Assembly: GCF_022436485.1 (NCBI RefSeq) | Contig: NZ_JAKUDO010000001.1 | Coordinates: forward strand, 2,356,001 to 2,420,000 | DNA length: 64,000 nt | Direction of reading: 5' to 3' | Origin: Agrococcus sp. ARC_14 | GTDB lineage: Bacteria > Actinomycetota > Actinomycetes > Actinomycetales > Microbacteriaceae | Part shown: one piece after another, positions 12,691 through 23,274 of the stretch | Numbering within the stretch: the first letter of the stretch is position 1 | Layout of the letters: the number at the start of each line of letters is the position of its first letter | Translations under genes and position numbers: made by a program | Notes under the pieces: generated by a model | Databases searched by the model: none | What the model was told of the DNA's origin: nothing | The model's input: the letters and a program-made list of their open reading frames with translations, nothing else

Positions 12691-13611
12691 CTACTGTCCG
12701 CCGGCCTTGCCGGGGAGTCCGTCGACCCCGCGCTGCGTCAGCAGCAGCTGCGTGTCGGTGACGCCGTCGTCGGCCAGCGGCTTCTGCGGGCCCTGCACCT
12801 TCGGCGATGCCTCGGTGCGGCGCTGCAGGTAGTTCGCGAACCACGACAGCAGCAGGCAGATGACGATGTAGATCGCGCCGATCACGATGGTCGACTGGAT
12901 GATCGGTCGGTCGAGCCCGGCGGTGCTGCCGAGCTGCTTGGCGACGTAGAGCAACTCCTCGTACGTGATGATGAAGCCCAGCGCGGTGTCCTTCAGCGTG
13001 ACGACCAGCTGCGAGATCACGACCGGCATCATCGCCCGGATCGCCTGCGGCAGCAGGATCAGTCGCATGACGCCCGCCTTGCGCAGACCCACCGCGTAGC
13101 CCGCCTCCTGCTGACCGCGCGGCAGCGATTCCACGCCGGCCCGGATCACCTCGGCGAGCACGGAGCCGTTGTAGGCGACCAGCGCGATCACGACGGCTTC
13201 GAACGGCGAGAACCGCACGCCGATCACGGGCATCGCGTAGTACAGCAGCATCATGAACACGAGCACGGGCACCGCTCGCAGCAGCTCCGTGATCCAGGCA
13301 ACCGGCACGCGAACCCAGGCGTGGTCGGAGAGCCGGCCGATGGCCAGCACGAAGCCCAGCACGAGCGCGCCCACTGCCGCGAGCGCGAAGGCGCTCAAGG
13401 TGTTGAGCAGTCCGCCCAGGATGCGCTGCCAGATCGCTGCATAGCCGAACGCCTCCCATTTCGAGGCGTCGAACTGGCCGGTGTCGAGCATGCGCCACAC
13501 CAGGAGCCCGAAGAGCGCGAGCAGCACCACGATGGTGATCATGCCGAGCAGTCGGTTGCGCGCGATCGCGCGGGGGCCCGGCAGGTCGTAGAGGACCGAG
13601 GTCTGGCTCAT
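12691..13611 (-). CDS. gluD: Glutamate-type ABC transporter permease (GluD-like)
   Basis: Inner-membrane permease of a polar amino acid importer, 306 residues. It has an N-terminal membrane helix (about 20-42), four or five further helices and the EAA loop (EVIRAGVESLPRGQQEAGYAVGL-like, where the permease meets its ATPase). A Gln/Asp-rich C-terminal tail of about 40 residues follows the last helix. It overlaps gluC by 4 bases. Assignment to glutamate rests on similarity of gene order to gluABCD of corynebacteria; the substrate is not proven by sequence. Confidence 0.88.
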   Translation of the reverse strand: MSQTSVLYDLPGPRAIARNRLLGMITIVVLLALFGLLVWRMLDTGQFDASKWEAFGYAAIWQRILGGLLNTLSAFALAAVGALVLGFVLAIGRLSDHAWVRVPVAWITELLRAVPVLVFMMLLYYAMPVIGVRFSPFEAVVIALVAYNGSVLAEVIRAGVESLPRGQQEAGYAVGLRKAGVMRLILLPQAIRAMMPVVISQLVVTLKDTALGFIITYEELLYVAKQLGSTAGLDRPIIQSTIVIGAIYIVICLLLSWFANYLQRRTEASPKVQGPQKPLADDGVTDTQLLLTQRGVDGLPGKAGGQ

Positions 13612-14258
13612 CGCGCCACTCTCCACTTGTTCTCGAGCACGCGTTGCAGCCACGAGAGCAGCAGCACCAGCGCGATGAAGATGATGGCGACCCACAGCAG
13701 CACGAACATGGCGTTCTCGCCGCGCTCGGAGAGGTAGTTGCGGATCGAGCCGAGGTTCAGCACGGAGAAGCCTGCGGCGACCGTGGTGTTCTTGAGCAGC
13801 GCGATCAGCACGCTCATCATGGGCGGGATCACGGCTCGGCCTGCCTGCGGCAGCACGACCAAGCCCATGACCTGGCCGAAGGTCAGGCCGATCGCACGGG
13901 CCGCCTCTGCCTGCCCGACCGGCACAGTGTTGATGCCGGAGCGCAGCGTCTCCGCGACGTAGGTCGCTGTGTAGAGGCCGAGCGCGCACACCGCCAGCAG
14001 CAGGAAGTCCATGCGGGTGCCGGCGAGCACCGGGACGCCGAGGGCGAAGACGAAGAAGAGCAGCGTCAGCGGCGTGTTGCGCACCAGGTTGACGTAGGCG
14101 GTGCCGACGGCCCGCGCGATCGGCACCGGCGAGACGCGCATGGCGCCGATGATGAAGCCGAGCACCAGCGCGATCAGGCCGCCGCCGAAGAACAACACGA
14201 GCGTGCCGACAAGCGCCTCGCCCCAGAGGTCGAGGTTGTCGAAGAGGGTGCCGAACAC
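13608..14258 (-). CDS. gluC: Glutamate-type ABC transporter permease (GluC-like)
   Basis: Second permease of the importer, 216 residues, with five predicted membrane helices and the HEAA-type loop ETLRSGINTVPVGQAEAARA at about 120-140. It starts at GTG 14258, with AAGGAG 9 bases upstream. The gene lies between the binding protein and the second permease, as in gluABCD operons. Confidence 0.88.
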   Translation of the reverse strand: MFGTLFDNLDLWGEALVGTLVLFFGGGLIALVLGFIIGAMRVSPVPIARAVGTAYVNLVRNTPLTLLFFVFALGVPVLAGTRMDFLLLAVCALGLYTATYVAETLRSGINTVPVGQAEAARAIGLTFGQVMGLVVLPQAGRAVIPPMMSVLIALLKNTTVAAGFSVLNLGSIRNYLSERGENAMFVLLWVAIIFIALVLLLSWLQRVLENKWRVAR

Positions 14259-14329
14259 CGGTGTCGTCTCCTTCCGTGGCGCTGGGCGGCGAGCGTCAGC
14301 CCGCCGCCCAGCGTCAGATCGTCAATCGA

Positions 14330-15214
14330 TCAGTAGCGGTCGACCTCGGGCTGGGTGCCCTCGACGCCCGAGTCGCCAAGGGTGTTGTCGTAGATCGCCT
14401 GCCAGATGTCAGGGTTCGCCTCGAGCAGCGCGTTGATGTGCTCACGCAGCGCGTCGTCGCCCTTGGGCAGGCCGATGCCGTAGCGCTCCTCGGTGAAGGG
14501 CTCGCCCACCACCTGCAGCTGCTCCGGGTCCTGTGCGGCGTAGCCGATCAGGATCGCCTGGTCGGTCGTGACCGCGTCGAGCTGGTCGTTGATGAGCGCC
14601 TCGACACACTGCGAGTAGGTGTCGAACTCCTCCGTCGGGACGTCGGGGTAGTTGTCGCGGATGTTCTGGATCGGCGTCGAGCCGGTCGCCGAGCACACGG
14701 TGGTGTCGGCAGTCAGGTCGTCCTCCGACGCGATCTCGGAGTCGACACCGACGAGCAGGCCCTGGCCGGTCACGAAGTACGGGCCGGCGAAGTCGATCTG
14801 CTCCTTGCGCGCGTCGGTGATCGAGTAGGTGCCGACGTAGAAGTCGACATCGCCGTTGACGAGCGCCTGCTCGCGGTTCGCGGAGGGGATCGCCTGGAAC
14901 TCGATCTGCTCCTCCGAGAAGCCGAGCGAAGCCGCGACCCAGCGCGCCATGTCGACGTCGAAGCCCGTGCGCTCGCCGGTGACCGGGTCGAGGTATCCGA
15001 GGCCCGGCTGGTCTTCCTTGACGCCGATCCGGATCGTGCCGTCCGACGACGCGGCGTCGAACGTGGGCGAGCCCTCGAGCTGCACATCGGTCGCAACCTC
15101 GAAGGGCTGCTCGCTGTCTCCACCGCCGCCGGGCGTGCCGCTGGCACAGCCGACCAGTGCGACTGCTGCGGCCGCGCCGAGGGCGATGGCTGCGCTGCGT
15201 CGTGTCCTACGCAT
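14330..15214 (-). CDS. gluB: Glutamate-type ABC transporter substrate-binding lipoprotein
   Basis: Extracellular solute-binding protein of family 3, 294 residues. A basic n-region, a hydrophobic segment and a lipobox (LVG-Cys23) predict lipid anchoring. The mature protein has the periplasmic-binding fold, with GFDVDMARWVAASLG near 90-105 and the VDFYVGTYSITDARK segment that contacts the amino-acid backbone. AAGGAG precedes the ATG. It lies 33 bases after the ATPase gene. Confidence 0.9.
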   Translation of the reverse strand: MRRTRRSAAIALGAAAAVALVGCASGTPGGGGDSEQPFEVATDVQLEGSPTFDAASSDGTIRIGVKEDQPGLGYLDPVTGERTGFDVDMARWVAASLGFSEEQIEFQAIPSANREQALVNGDVDFYVGTYSITDARKEQIDFAGPYFVTGQGLLVGVDSEIASEDDLTADTTVCSATGSTPIQNIRDNYPDVPTEEFDTYSQCVEALINDQLDAVTTDQAILIGYAAQDPEQLQVVGEPFTEERYGIGLPKGDDALREHINALLEANPDIWQAIYDNTLGDSGVEGTQPEVDRY

Positions 15215-15247
15215 GGTGTCTCCTTGAAATGTGTGGGTGGTGCGGGG

Positions 15248-15985
15248 TCAGTGAGTGATGAGCTTGGAGAGGAAGTCCTTGGCGCGCGAGCTCCGGGGGT
15301 TCGTGAAGAACTCCTCCGGCGTCGCCTCTTCGACGATCTCGCCATCGGCCATGAAGACGACGCGATCGGCGGCCTTGCGCGCGAAGCCCATCTCGTGGGT
15401 CACGACGATCATCGTCATGCCGTCCTTGGCGAGACCGACCATCACGTCGAGCACCTCGTTGATCATCTCGGGATCGAGGGCGCTGGTGGGCTCGTCGAAG
15501 AGCATGACCTTTGGCTTCATGGCGAGCGCGCGGGCGATCGCGACGCGCTGCTGCTGGCCGCCGGAGAGCTGAGCGGGGAGCTTCGCCTCCTGCTGCGCGA
15601 CGCCAACGCGCTCCAGCAGCGCATGGGCCTCCTTGATCGCCTCAGCCTTCTTCAAGCCGCGCACCTTCATGGGGCCGAGCGTGACGTTCTCGAGGATCGT
15701 CTTGTGTGCGAACAGGTTGAACGACTGGAAGACCATGCCGACGTCAGCGCGCAGCGCGGCAAGGCCCTTGCCCTCCTTGGGCAGCTCCTTGCCGTCGATC
15801 GAGATCGAGCCGGACGTGATCGTCTCAAGTCGATTGATCGTGCGACACAGCGTCGACTTGCCGGAGCCGGAGGGGCCGATGACGACCACCACCTCGCCCT
15901 TGCCGACCGTGAGGTTGATGTTCTTCAGCGCATGGAAGTCGCCATAGTGCTTCTCGACATCGGCGATCTCGACGAGGGGCTGCAT
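15248..15985 (-). CDS. gluA: Glutamate-type ABC transporter ATP-binding protein
   Basis: Energises the importer encoded downstream. It has 245 residues: Walker [10 protein letters not shown] at 37-45, signature LSGGQQQR, Walker B VMLFDEP and the switch His in VTHEMGFAR. It is the first gene of the four-gene operon (ATPase, binding protein, permease, permease). The chosen ATG at 15985 fits the family start; longer frames upstream lack homology. Confidence 0.92.
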   Translation of the reverse strand: MQPLVEIADVEKHYGDFHALKNINLTVGKGEVVVVIGPSGSGKSTLCRTINRLETITSGSISIDGKELPKEGKGLAALRADVGMVFQSFNLFAHKTILENVTLGPMKVRGLKKAEAIKEAHALLERVGVAQQEAKLPAQLSGGQQQRVAIARALAMKPKVMLFDEPTSALDPEMINEVLDVMVGLAKDGMTMIVVTHEMGFARKAADRVVFMADGEIVEEATPEEFFTNPRSSRAKDFLSKLITH

Positions 15986-16049
15986 GCGCTCATACAACCA
16001 TGCCGCGACGGCCAACCCTTGGCGTGGATTGGGGATCGCAATCAAACGG

Positions 16050-16862
16050 TTACATCCGGCGCTGGGCGATCGCGCTCTGATAGAGGCAGACGGATGCCGC
16101 GGTGGCGAGGTTGAGCGACTCCGCACGGCCATAGACGGGCAGTCGCACGGCCCGATCCGCCAGCCGCACTGTGGCCGCATCGAGGCCGCGTGCCTCGTTG
16201 CCGAACAGCCAGGCCGTGGGGCGCGCGAGCACGCCCTCCGCCTCCAGCGCCAGCAGGTCATCCCCCGACACATCGGCAGCGAGCACGGTGAGCCCGACGG
16301 CAGCAGCTGCCTCGATGGCATCCTGCGTCGTCGCGCCGACGGCGACGTCGACGTGGAACAGCGAGCCCGTGGTCGAGCGCACGACCTTCGGGCTGTAGGG
16401 GTCGACGGAGTTGGCCGTCACGATGACGGCGGATGCGCCAGCCGCGTCGGCGGCGCGGAGGATCGTGCCGAGGTTGCCGGGGTCGCGCACCTCGTGGAGG
16501 ATCGCGACCAGCGGGTGCTCGGCCTTCGAGGCACGCGCGAGCGCATCCTCGAGGCTCATCGGTGCCTGCTTCGCGACCGCGACGACGCCCTGCGGATGCA
16601 CGGTGTCGGCGATCGCCGCGAGGGCGCGCTCGGAGACTGCGGTGACGGGCGCGTGCTGCTGCGCGGCCGCGATCAGCTCGCCGTGGCGCTCCTGCGCCGC
16701 ATCGGTCGCGAAGACGTCGACGAGCAGCGCGGGCTGCCAGCGCACGATCTCATCGAGCGCGGCCGGGCCCTCCAACAGGAACAGCCCGGTCTGGGACCGG
16801 GCTGTTCGCTGCTGGAGCTTCGCAGCCTCACGCACGCGGGGCGCGCGGGGGCTGTCGAGCAT
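16050..16862 (-). CDS. SpoU/TrmH-family RNA 2'-O-methyltransferase
   Basis: Probable rRNA ribose methyltransferase, 270 residues. An N-terminal substrate-binding domain (about 1-95) precedes the SPOUT knot domain. Motifs are [14 protein letters not shown], the second motif [10 protein letters not shown] and [13 protein letters not shown] at the end. Its ATG lies one base after the rplT stop, which suggests coupling to the ribosomal protein operon. It could be a TsnR- or RlmB-like enzyme; the target nucleotide is not readable from sequence. Confidence 0.88.
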   Translation of the reverse strand: MLDSPRAPRVREAAKLQQRTARSQTGLFLLEGPAALDEIVRWQPALLVDVFATDAAQERHGELIAAAQQHAPVTAVSERALAAIADTVHPQGVVAVAKQAPMSLEDALARASKAEHPLVAILHEVRDPGNLGTILRAADAAGASAVIVTANSVDPYSPKVVRSTTGSLFHVDVAVGATTQDAIEAAAAVGLTVLAADVSGDDLLALEAEGVLARPTAWLFGNEARGLDAATVRLADRAVRLPVYGRAESLNLATAASVCLYQSAIAQRRM

Positions 16863-16863
16863 G

Positions 16864-17250
16864 TCAGGCCGCGTTCTGCGGTGCCGACGTGTCGGCGGGC
16901 AGTGCTGCCTTGGCCGCCTCGACGAGGGTGGCGAAGGTGGCGGGCTCGTGGATCGCGAGCTCTGCGAGCATGCGACGGTCGACCTCGATGCCTGCAAGGC
17001 CGAGACCCTGGATGAGGCGGTTGTAGGTCAGGCCGTTCTGGCGCGACGCGGCGTTGATGCGCTGGATCCACAGGCGGCGGAAGTCGCCCTTCTTGGCCTT
17101 GCGGTCACGGAAGGCGTAGACGTGCGAGTGGAGCAGCTGCTCCTTGGCCTTGCGGTACAGGCGTGAGCGCTGGCCGCGGTAGCCCGAAGCCTGCTCGAGG
17201 ATGACGCGACGCTTCTTGTGGGCGTTGACCGCCCTCTTGACACGTGCCAT
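16864..17250 (-). CDS. rplT: 50S ribosomal protein L20
   Basis: Early assembly protein of the large subunit, 128 residues and very basic at the N-terminus ([14 protein letters not shown]). The family core ([38 protein letters not shown]) is intact. It is the third gene of infC-rpmI-rplT. A short acidic and alanine-rich tail follows the usual end. Confidence 0.98.
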   Translation of the reverse strand: MARVKRAVNAHKKRRVILEQASGYRGQRSRLYRKAKEQLLHSHVYAFRDRKAKKGDFRRLWIQRINAASRQNGLTYNRLIQGLGLAGIEVDRRMLAELAIHEPATFATLVEAAKAALPADTSAPQNAA

Positions 17251-17283
17251 GAGTCTGTTCTCTCTATCTCTTCGTCGCGCGCG

Positions 17284-17478
17284 TCAGCGAGCGAGCAGCT
17301 TCTTGATCATCTTGGCGTCGGCCGGAGCCAGGACCTTGTCCTTGTTGAGGCGGCGCGTCTGGACCGACGACTTGACCTCCATGTGGTGGCGCAGGCCGGC
17401 CTGCTGCTTGCGGATCTTGCCGCTGCCAGTCACCTTGAACCGCTTCTTCGCACCGGAGTGCGTCTTCTGCTTGGGCAT
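17284..17478 (-). CDS. rpmI: 50S ribosomal protein L35
   Basis: Small basic ribosomal protein of 64 residues (MPKQKTHSGAKKRFKVTGSG). It lies 9 bases downstream of the infC stop, with a GGAG-type ribosome-binding site at the end of infC. Confidence 0.98.
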   Translation of the reverse strand: MPKQKTHSGAKKRFKVTGSGKIRKQQAGLRHHMEVKSSVQTRRLNKDKVLAPADAKMIKKLLAR

Positions 17479-17487
17479 TCTTCTCTC

Positions 17488-18588
<1,101 letters not shown>

Positions 18589-18778
18589 CGCGGGCTCCTT
18601 CTCGATGGTGCTGTGTGCTGTGGTGCACGGCGAGAAGAGAAGCCAGAACGCGATCGCTGCCGCGCGGCTCAGCACCTCTGACGGCGAACGTCTGGTGCTG
18701 CTGACCCGGTAGCCTTGAAGCGGCTGCGGGTGGGATTGCTCCTCTTTCACCTCCGGGCGAGAGCCCGAAACCTGCACA
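18589..18778 (-). promoter_or_regulatory. infC 5' leader
   Basis: About 190 bases separate a TAGGCT hexamer (18784-18779) from the infC start. This is long compared with the leaderless genes around it. It contains a short stable hairpin (CGGGC, TCTC loop, GCCCG) close to the predicted mRNA start. Leaders of infC-rpmI-rplT operons in other phyla bind L20; nothing here proves that role. Confidence 0.45.
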
Positions 18779-18784
18779 AGCCTA
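18779..18784 (-). promoter_or_regulatory. Candidate infC operon -10
   Basis: TAGGCT on the minus strand, in the divergent gap between infC and the DUF1844 gene. No convincing -35 was seen. Confidence 0.45.
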
Positions 18785-18814
18785 CCAGAGACGATGCTTC
18801 AGGAGAAGATTGCC

Positions 18815-19174
18815 ATGACCGACACCGCAGAGCACAGCCACGGAGACGACGCCCTCGATCAGGCGCGCGACATCGCGGACGTGCCGGCGGTCGAGCTCAT
18901 CAACACGGTCGCGATCCATCTGCTGAGCGCCGCCGCGGTCAAGGTCGGCCTCGCCGACGACCCGGAGCAGCAGCTCGACCTCGACGAGGCGCGCAAGCTC
19001 ATCAACGCGCTCGCCGGTCTCGTCACCGCCGCCGCCCCCGAGATCGGCAGCATCCACGCCGCGCCGCTGCGCGACGGCCTGCGCTCCGTGCAGCTCGCGT
19101 TCCGCGAGGCGAGCACCATCGCCGACGCGCCCGGCAAGGGCCCCGGCGAGAAGTTCACCGGCTCGGTGGTCTGA
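18815..19174 (+). CDS. DUF1844 domain protein
   Basis: Conserved actinobacterial protein of 119 residues and unknown function. The family core is seen in VPAVELINTVAIHLLSAAAVKVGL and in DEARKLINALAGLV. It is acidic, with no membrane segment. AGGAG lies 9 bases before ATG 18815; an ATG 21 bases upstream is less well placed. It is divergent from infC, a pairing common in actinobacteria. Confidence 0.85.
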   Translation: MTDTAEHSHGDDALDQARDIADVPAVELINTVAIHLLSAAAVKVGLADDPEQQLDLDEARKLINALAGLVTAAAPEIGSIHAAPLRDGLRSVQLAFREASTIADAPGKGPGEKFTGSVV

Positions 19175-19192
19175 GCAGCCGACGCTGCAGCG

Positions 19193-20044
19193 TCACTGCA
19201 GCGCGCCGCTCGCGGTCTGCCACTCGTCTCGCGTGATCGCCAACGCTGCCTGTGCCACGAGCGGCAGCCGCGCCGCCCCGCCGTCCCAGCGATGCATGCG
19301 CAGCGCGAGGCTCGTGATCCGCTCCTGCACGACGGGAGTCTCGCCCAGCACCCCGGCGGCCGTCTGCAGCTGCGCTGCAGCGTCGTGACCGGCGACTCCC
19401 TCGGCATCCACGAGCGCGTGCACCTCGAGCTCCGCGCCAGCCAGTCGGCTGCGCGGATCGCCCGTCGCCAGCACGAGTGCCCGCACGGCGGGCTGCGCGA
19501 ACACGGCGGCAGCGACGGCCGCCTGCACGGCCTCGTCCTGCACGCCCCACGACCAGGGCGCATCCGTCAGCAGCGCCTCGAGCATCGTGCGCGTCAGCAC
19601 GAACTCGCTCTCGCTGCCGGGGTCGATGACCACGCGGGCCGGCCCGTCGAGGGCGGCGGCAGCGGCGCGCTGGACGCTCGTGGGCACGGGACGCGCAGCG
19701 GTGTTCCACGCCTGCATCGCCGCGACGTGCGAGAACATCGGCAGGATCGCTCCGCCATCCGGCCCCTGCACCGTGACGATCGAGAGCTCCTGCGTCTTGT
19801 CGACCGTGCGGCCGCGCTCGTCGACGGCGGTGTCACCCGCGGCCGCGAGCAGCGGCACCAGCAGTCGCTGCCCGCGCAGCGCCTCGACGACCGAGCCCCG
19901 GCCGGCAGCGTCTGCGGCCAGCGATGCGACCGCCTCGACGTAGTCCGCGGGTGCCGAGCCGTCGTCGCCCGCGTACGCGGTGTCGTGGTGCTGGAACGAG
20001 CGCCCCTCCCAGGAGCGGCCCGCCGAATCTGCCTCGCGGCTCAC
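19193..20044 (-). CDS. SseB family protein
   Basis: SseB N-terminal-domain protein of 283 residues from GTG 20044 (292 if ATG 20071 is used). The family strand pattern is visible in LLVPLLAAAG, ELSIVTVQGPDGGAILPMFS and RVVIDPGSESEFVLTRTML. Function is uncertain in actinobacteria; the name comes from an enterobacterial protein. Its start lies beside the priA stop (20055), so it is probably cotranscribed with the his genes. Confidence 0.82.
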   Translation of the reverse strand: MSREADSAGRSWEGRSFQHHDTAYAGDDGSAPADYVEAVASLAADAAGRGSVVEALRGQRLLVPLLAAAGDTAVDERGRTVDKTQELSIVTVQGPDGGAILPMFSHVAAMQAWNTAARPVPTSVQRAAAAALDGPARVVIDPGSESEFVLTRTMLEALLTDAPWSWGVQDEAVQAAVAAAVFAQPAVRALVLATGDPRSRLAGAELEVHALVDAEGVAGHDAAAQLQTAAGVLGETPVVQERITSLALRMHRWDGGAARLPLVAQAALAITRDEWQTASGALQ

Positions 20045-20054
20045 GCCGACGGCC

Positions 20055-20804
20055 CTACTGGCCCGCGACATCCAGCGCCGCGACCAGCGTGAACGCGCCC
20101 GCGTAGAGCGCCTTGCCGACGATGGCGCCCTCGACGCCGTGCGGCACGAGCTCGCGCAGGGCCGCGATGTCGTCGAGGCTCGAGATGCCGCCCGAGGCGA
20201 CGACCGGCTTGTCGACGCGATCGGCGACCTGCTCCAGCAGCTGGAGGTTCGGGCCCTGGAGCGTGCCGTCCTTCGTCACGTCGGTGACGACGTAGCGGCT
20301 GCAGCCCGCAGCCTCGAGGCGGTCGAGCACCTGCCAGAGGTCGCCGCCCTCCTGCGTCCAGCCGCGGGCGGCGAGCGTCGTGCCACGGACGTCGAGTCCG
20401 ACCGCGATCTGGTCGCCGTACTCGGCGATCACGGATGCGGTCCACTCGGGGTTCTCGAGGGCCGCGGTGCCGAGGTTGATGCGCTTGACGCCCGTGGCGA
20501 GCGCCGCCTCGAGGGTGGCCTCGTCGCGGATGCCTCCGGAGAGCTCGACCTGCACGCGGCCCTTGACGGCCTTGATGACCTTCTTGATCACGGCGCGGTT
20601 GTCGCCGCGGCCGAACGCTGCGTCGAGGTCGACGAGGTGGATCCACTCCGCGCCCTGGCGCACCCAGTCCTCAGCCGCGTCGATCGGGCTGCCGAAGGAG
20701 GTCTCTGTACCGGCCTTGCCCTGGGTGAGCCGCACCGCCTTGCCACCGGCGACGTCGATCGCGGGCAGCAGCTGCAGCTTGGGCGACTGGTTGAAATCGG
20801 TCAT
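20055..20804 (-). CDS. priA: Phosphoribosyl isomerase A, HisA/TrpF dual substrate
   Basis: A (beta-alpha)8 isomerase of 249 residues that acts on ProFAR in histidine synthesis. In actinobacteria it usually also acts on PRA in tryptophan synthesis. The catalytic Asp is in [15 protein letters not shown] near residue 17, and the second Asp is in [15 protein letters not shown]. The phosphate sites read VELSGGIRD and [10 protein letters not shown] leader of about 70 bases separates it from hisH, with a possible TAGCAT -10 at 20879-20874. Dual function is assumed from lineage. Confidence 0.9.
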   Translation of the reverse strand: MTDFNQSPKLQLLPAIDVAGGKAVRLTQGKAGTETSFGSPIDAAEDWVRQGAEWIHLVDLDAAFGRGDNRAVIKKVIKAVKGRVQVELSGGIRDEATLEAALATGVKRINLGTAALENPEWTASVIAEYGDQIAVGLDVRGTTLAARGWTQEGGDLWQVLDRLEAAGCSRYVVTDVTKDGTLQGPNLQLLEQVADRVDKPVVASGGISSLDDIAALRELVPHGVEGAIVGKALYAGAFTLVAALDVAGQ

Positions 20805-20889
20805 GGTGACGGTGCCTTCTTGGGGAGCGAGCGGAGTGAGCCAGGCGATGGCCCGGGTCGGAGGGCCGGTGCGATGCTACTCGTGCAGG

Positions 20890-21528
20890 TCAGAGGCCGC
20901 GAACCCAGTTCGCCAGCAGGCGGATCCCGGCTTCGCCGGACTTCTCCGGGTGGAACTGCGTGGCGGTCAGCGGGCCGTTCTCGACGGCGGCGATGAACCG
21001 CTCGCCGTGGGTGGCCCACGCGACCTTCGGTTGGCGGACGCGAGGGTGCGGATCGATCAGCCACTCGGTCGCGGCGTAGGAGTGCACGAAGTAGAAGCGC
21101 TCGTCGCGCACGCCCTCGAAGAGCGCAGAGCCCTCCGGCGCCTCGACCTCCGCCCAGCCCATGTGCGGCAGGATGTCGGCCTGCAGCCGGCGGACGGTGC
21201 CCGGCCACTCGTCGAGCGCGTCGGTGTGGACGCCGCCCTCCTCCCCGGAGGAGAACAGCACCTGCATGCCGACGCAGATGCCCAGCACCGGCCGGCCGCC
21301 AGCGAGCCGGCGGCCGATGAGCTCGCCGCCGTGGATCGCCTGGATGCCCGCCATGCACGCGGCGATCGATCCGACACCCGGCACCACCAGGCCATCCGCC
21401 GCCATGACGGTGGCGCGATCGGCGGTGAGGATCACGTCTGCGCCCGCGGCCTCGATGGCCTTGGCGGCAGAGTGCACGTTGCCGAGGCCGTAGTCGAGCA
21501 GCGCGACTGTCGGACGCGGAGCCGTCAC
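20890..21528 (-). CDS. hisH: Imidazole glycerol phosphate synthase subunit HisH
   Basis: Glutaminase subunit that feeds ammonia to HisF, 212 residues. The class I amidotransferase nucleophile is in [11 protein letters not shown], and the His-Glu pair is in QFHPEKSG. Its GTG overlaps the hisB stop by 4 bases. The partner hisF is not in this window. Confidence 0.95.
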   Translation of the reverse strand: MTAPRPTVALLDYGLGNVHSAAKAIEAAGADVILTADRATVMAADGLVVPGVGSIAACMAGIQAIHGGELIGRRLAGGRPVLGICVGMQVLFSSGEEGGVHTDALDEWPGTVRRLQADILPHMGWAEVEAPEGSALFEGVRDERFYFVHSYAATEWLIDPHPRVRQPKVAWATHGERFIAAVENGPLTATQFHPEKSGEAGIRLLANWVRGL

Positions 21529-22124
21529 AGTGCTCCCTTGGTGGAGGGGACGCCCGTCACGCGAGGATCCTGCTCGACCGCGACGCGCAGCGCCCGGGCG
21601 AAGGCCTTGAACTCCGCCTCAGCGATGTGGTGCGGGTCGCGCCCGGAGAGCAGGTCGACGTGCGCGGTGATGCGCGCGTTGAGCGTGATCGCCTCGAAGA
21701 CGTGGCGCACGAGCGAGCCGGTGAAGTGGCCGCCGATGCGGTGCAGCTCGAAGCCGGCCGGCTCGCCGGAGTGCACGAGGAACGGCCTGCCGGAGAGGTC
21801 GACGACGGCGCGCGCGAGCGCTTCGTCGAGCGGCACGGTCGCGTCGCCGTAGCGGCGCACGCCTGCCTTGTCGCCCAGCGCATCCTTGAGCGCGAGGCCC
21901 AGCGCGATCGCGGTGTCCTCGACCGTGTGGTGCGCGTCGATGTCGGTGTCGCCGCTCGCCTGCACGTCGAGATCGATGAGCGAGTGCTTCGAGAAGGCAG
22001 TCAGCATGTGGTCGAAGAAGGGCACCGTGGTCGAGATCGACGAGGTGCCGGTGCCGTCGAGGTCGAGCGAGAGTCGGATGCTCGACTCGCTCGTCGTGCG
22101 CTCGATCGTTGCGGTGCGTGCCAT
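21525..22124 (-). CDS. hisB: Imidazoleglycerol-phosphate dehydratase
   Basis: Monofunctional Mn-dependent enzyme of 199 residues. Metal-binding motifs are [17 protein letters not shown] and [17 protein letters not shown]. The hisC stop codon TAG forms part of a TAGGAT hexamer located 6 bases before the hisB ATG, so hisB may also be expressed from its own leaderless start. Confidence 0.96.
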   Translation of the reverse strand: MARTATIERTTSESSIRLSLDLDGTGTSSISTTVPFFDHMLTAFSKHSLIDLDVQASGDTDIDAHHTVEDTAIALGLALKDALGDKAGVRRYGDATVPLDEALARAVVDLSGRPFLVHSGEPAGFELHRIGGHFTGSLVRHVFEAITLNARITAHVDLLSGRDPHHIAEAEFKAFARALRVAVEQDPRVTGVPSTKGAL

Positions 22125-22130
22125 GGCTCG

Positions 22131-22136
22131 ATCCTA
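22131..22136 (-). promoter_or_regulatory. -10 element of hisB, overlapping the hisC stop
   Basis: TAGGAT, where TAG (22136-22134) is the hisC stop codon; a 6-base gap leads to the hisB ATG. Confidence 0.45.
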
Positions 22137-23213
22137 TTCTGCGGTGAGCGCGGCCAAGGCGGCCAGCAGCGCGGTCGTCTCCCCCGGCGTGCCGGCGGTG
22201 ATGCGGAGCGTGCCCGGCAGCCCGACATCGCGCACCAGGATGCCGCGGTCGAGCAGTGCCTGGAAGGTCGCGCTCGGATCGGCGATGCCGCCCACGAGCA
22301 CGAAGTTGGAGTCAGAGGGATAGGGCTGCATGCCCAGCTGCGCGAGCGCTTCGACGAGTCGATCGCGCTGCGCACGCAGCTCGTCGACGCGCGCCAGCAT
22401 CTGGTCGCTGTGGCGCAGCGCCGCGACCGCCGCGGCCTGCGTGATGGCCGAGAGGTGGTACGGCAGGCGAACGAGCCGCAGCGCGTCGATCACCGCCGGG
22501 TCGGCCGCGAGGTAGCCGACCCGGATGCCTGCGAAGGCGAAGGCCTTGCTCATGGTGCGCGACACGAGCAGCCGCGGGAAGCGCTCGAGCAGCGTCAGCG
22601 CCGTCTGGCTGCGGTCATGCGCGAACTCGGCATAGGCCTCGTCGACGAGGACGATGCCCCGCGCGGCCTCGGCTGCGGCCTCGATGACGTCGAGGCCGAT
22701 CGCCGTGCCCGTGGGGTTGTTCGGCGAGCACAGGAAGACGATGTCGGGATCGTGCTCGGCGATGGCCGCCCGCACCGCCTCGGGCGTGAGCGTGAAGTCG
22801 TCGGCGCGCGGCACCGGGATCCACTCCATGCCGACGCCCTGCGCGAGCAGCGGGTACATCGAGTAGGTCGGGGTGAACGAGAGCAGCGAGCGGCCGGGGC
22901 CGCCGAAGGCCTGCAGCACGTGCTGCAGCACTTCGTTGGAGCCGTTCCCCGCCCAGATCTGCGCGGGCTCGATCCCGTGACCCAGGTAGTCGGCGAACGA
23001 GCGGCGGAGCGTGTCGAACTCGCGGTCTGGATAGCGGTTGGCGTCGGGCAGCGCGCGGGCGATCTCCTGCACGATGTCGAGTGCGACGGCCTCGGGCACG
23101 CGGTACGCGTTCTCGTTGACGTTGAGGCGAACAGGGACCTCGAGCTGCGGCGCTCCGTAAGGCGTCAGGCCACGAAGGTCGTCGCGGATGGGCAGATCAT
23201 CGAGGCTTGTCAC
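22134..23213 (-). CDS. hisC: Histidinol-phosphate aminotransferase
   Basis: PLP-dependent class I/II aminotransferase of 359 residues. The Schiff-base Lys is in SRTMSKAFAFAGIRVGY, and CSPNNPTGT and the VDEAYAEF Asp are present. It starts with GTG, with TAGGCT 6 bases upstream. It is the first gene of hisC-hisB-hisH-priA. hisD, which often precedes hisC, is not here; the SOS locus lies upstream instead. Confidence 0.95.
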   Translation of the reverse strand: MTSLDDLPIRDDLRGLTPYGAPQLEVPVRLNVNENAYRVPEAVALDIVQEIARALPDANRYPDREFDTLRRSFADYLGHGIEPAQIWAGNGSNEVLQHVLQAFGGPGRSLLSFTPTYSMYPLLAQGVGMEWIPVPRADDFTLTPEAVRAAIAEHDPDIVFLCSPNNPTGTAIGLDVIEAAAEAARGIVLVDEAYAEFAHDRSQTALTLLERFPRLLVSRTMSKAFAFAGIRVGYLAADPAVIDALRLVRLPYHLSAITQAAAVAALRHSDQMLARVDELRAQRDRLVEALAQLGMQPYPSDSNFVLVGGIADPSATFQALLDRGILVRDVGLPGTLRITAGTPGETTALLAALAALTAE

Positions 23214-23219
23214 CCGACC

Positions 23220-23225
23220 AGCCTA
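23220..23225 (-). promoter_or_regulatory. -10 element of leaderless hisC
   Basis: TAGGCT, 6-base gap, GTG at 23213. Confidence 0.6.
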
Positions 23226-23274
23226 GGACGATGTCAGATGCCTCGCGCGGCGCAGCCTGCGGGCCGCAGCCGGA

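Noticed and set aside
18589..18777. Longer infC starts, including GTG 18675
   Set aside because: These add a hydrophobic signal-like segment unknown in IF-3 and lack a good ribosome-binding site.
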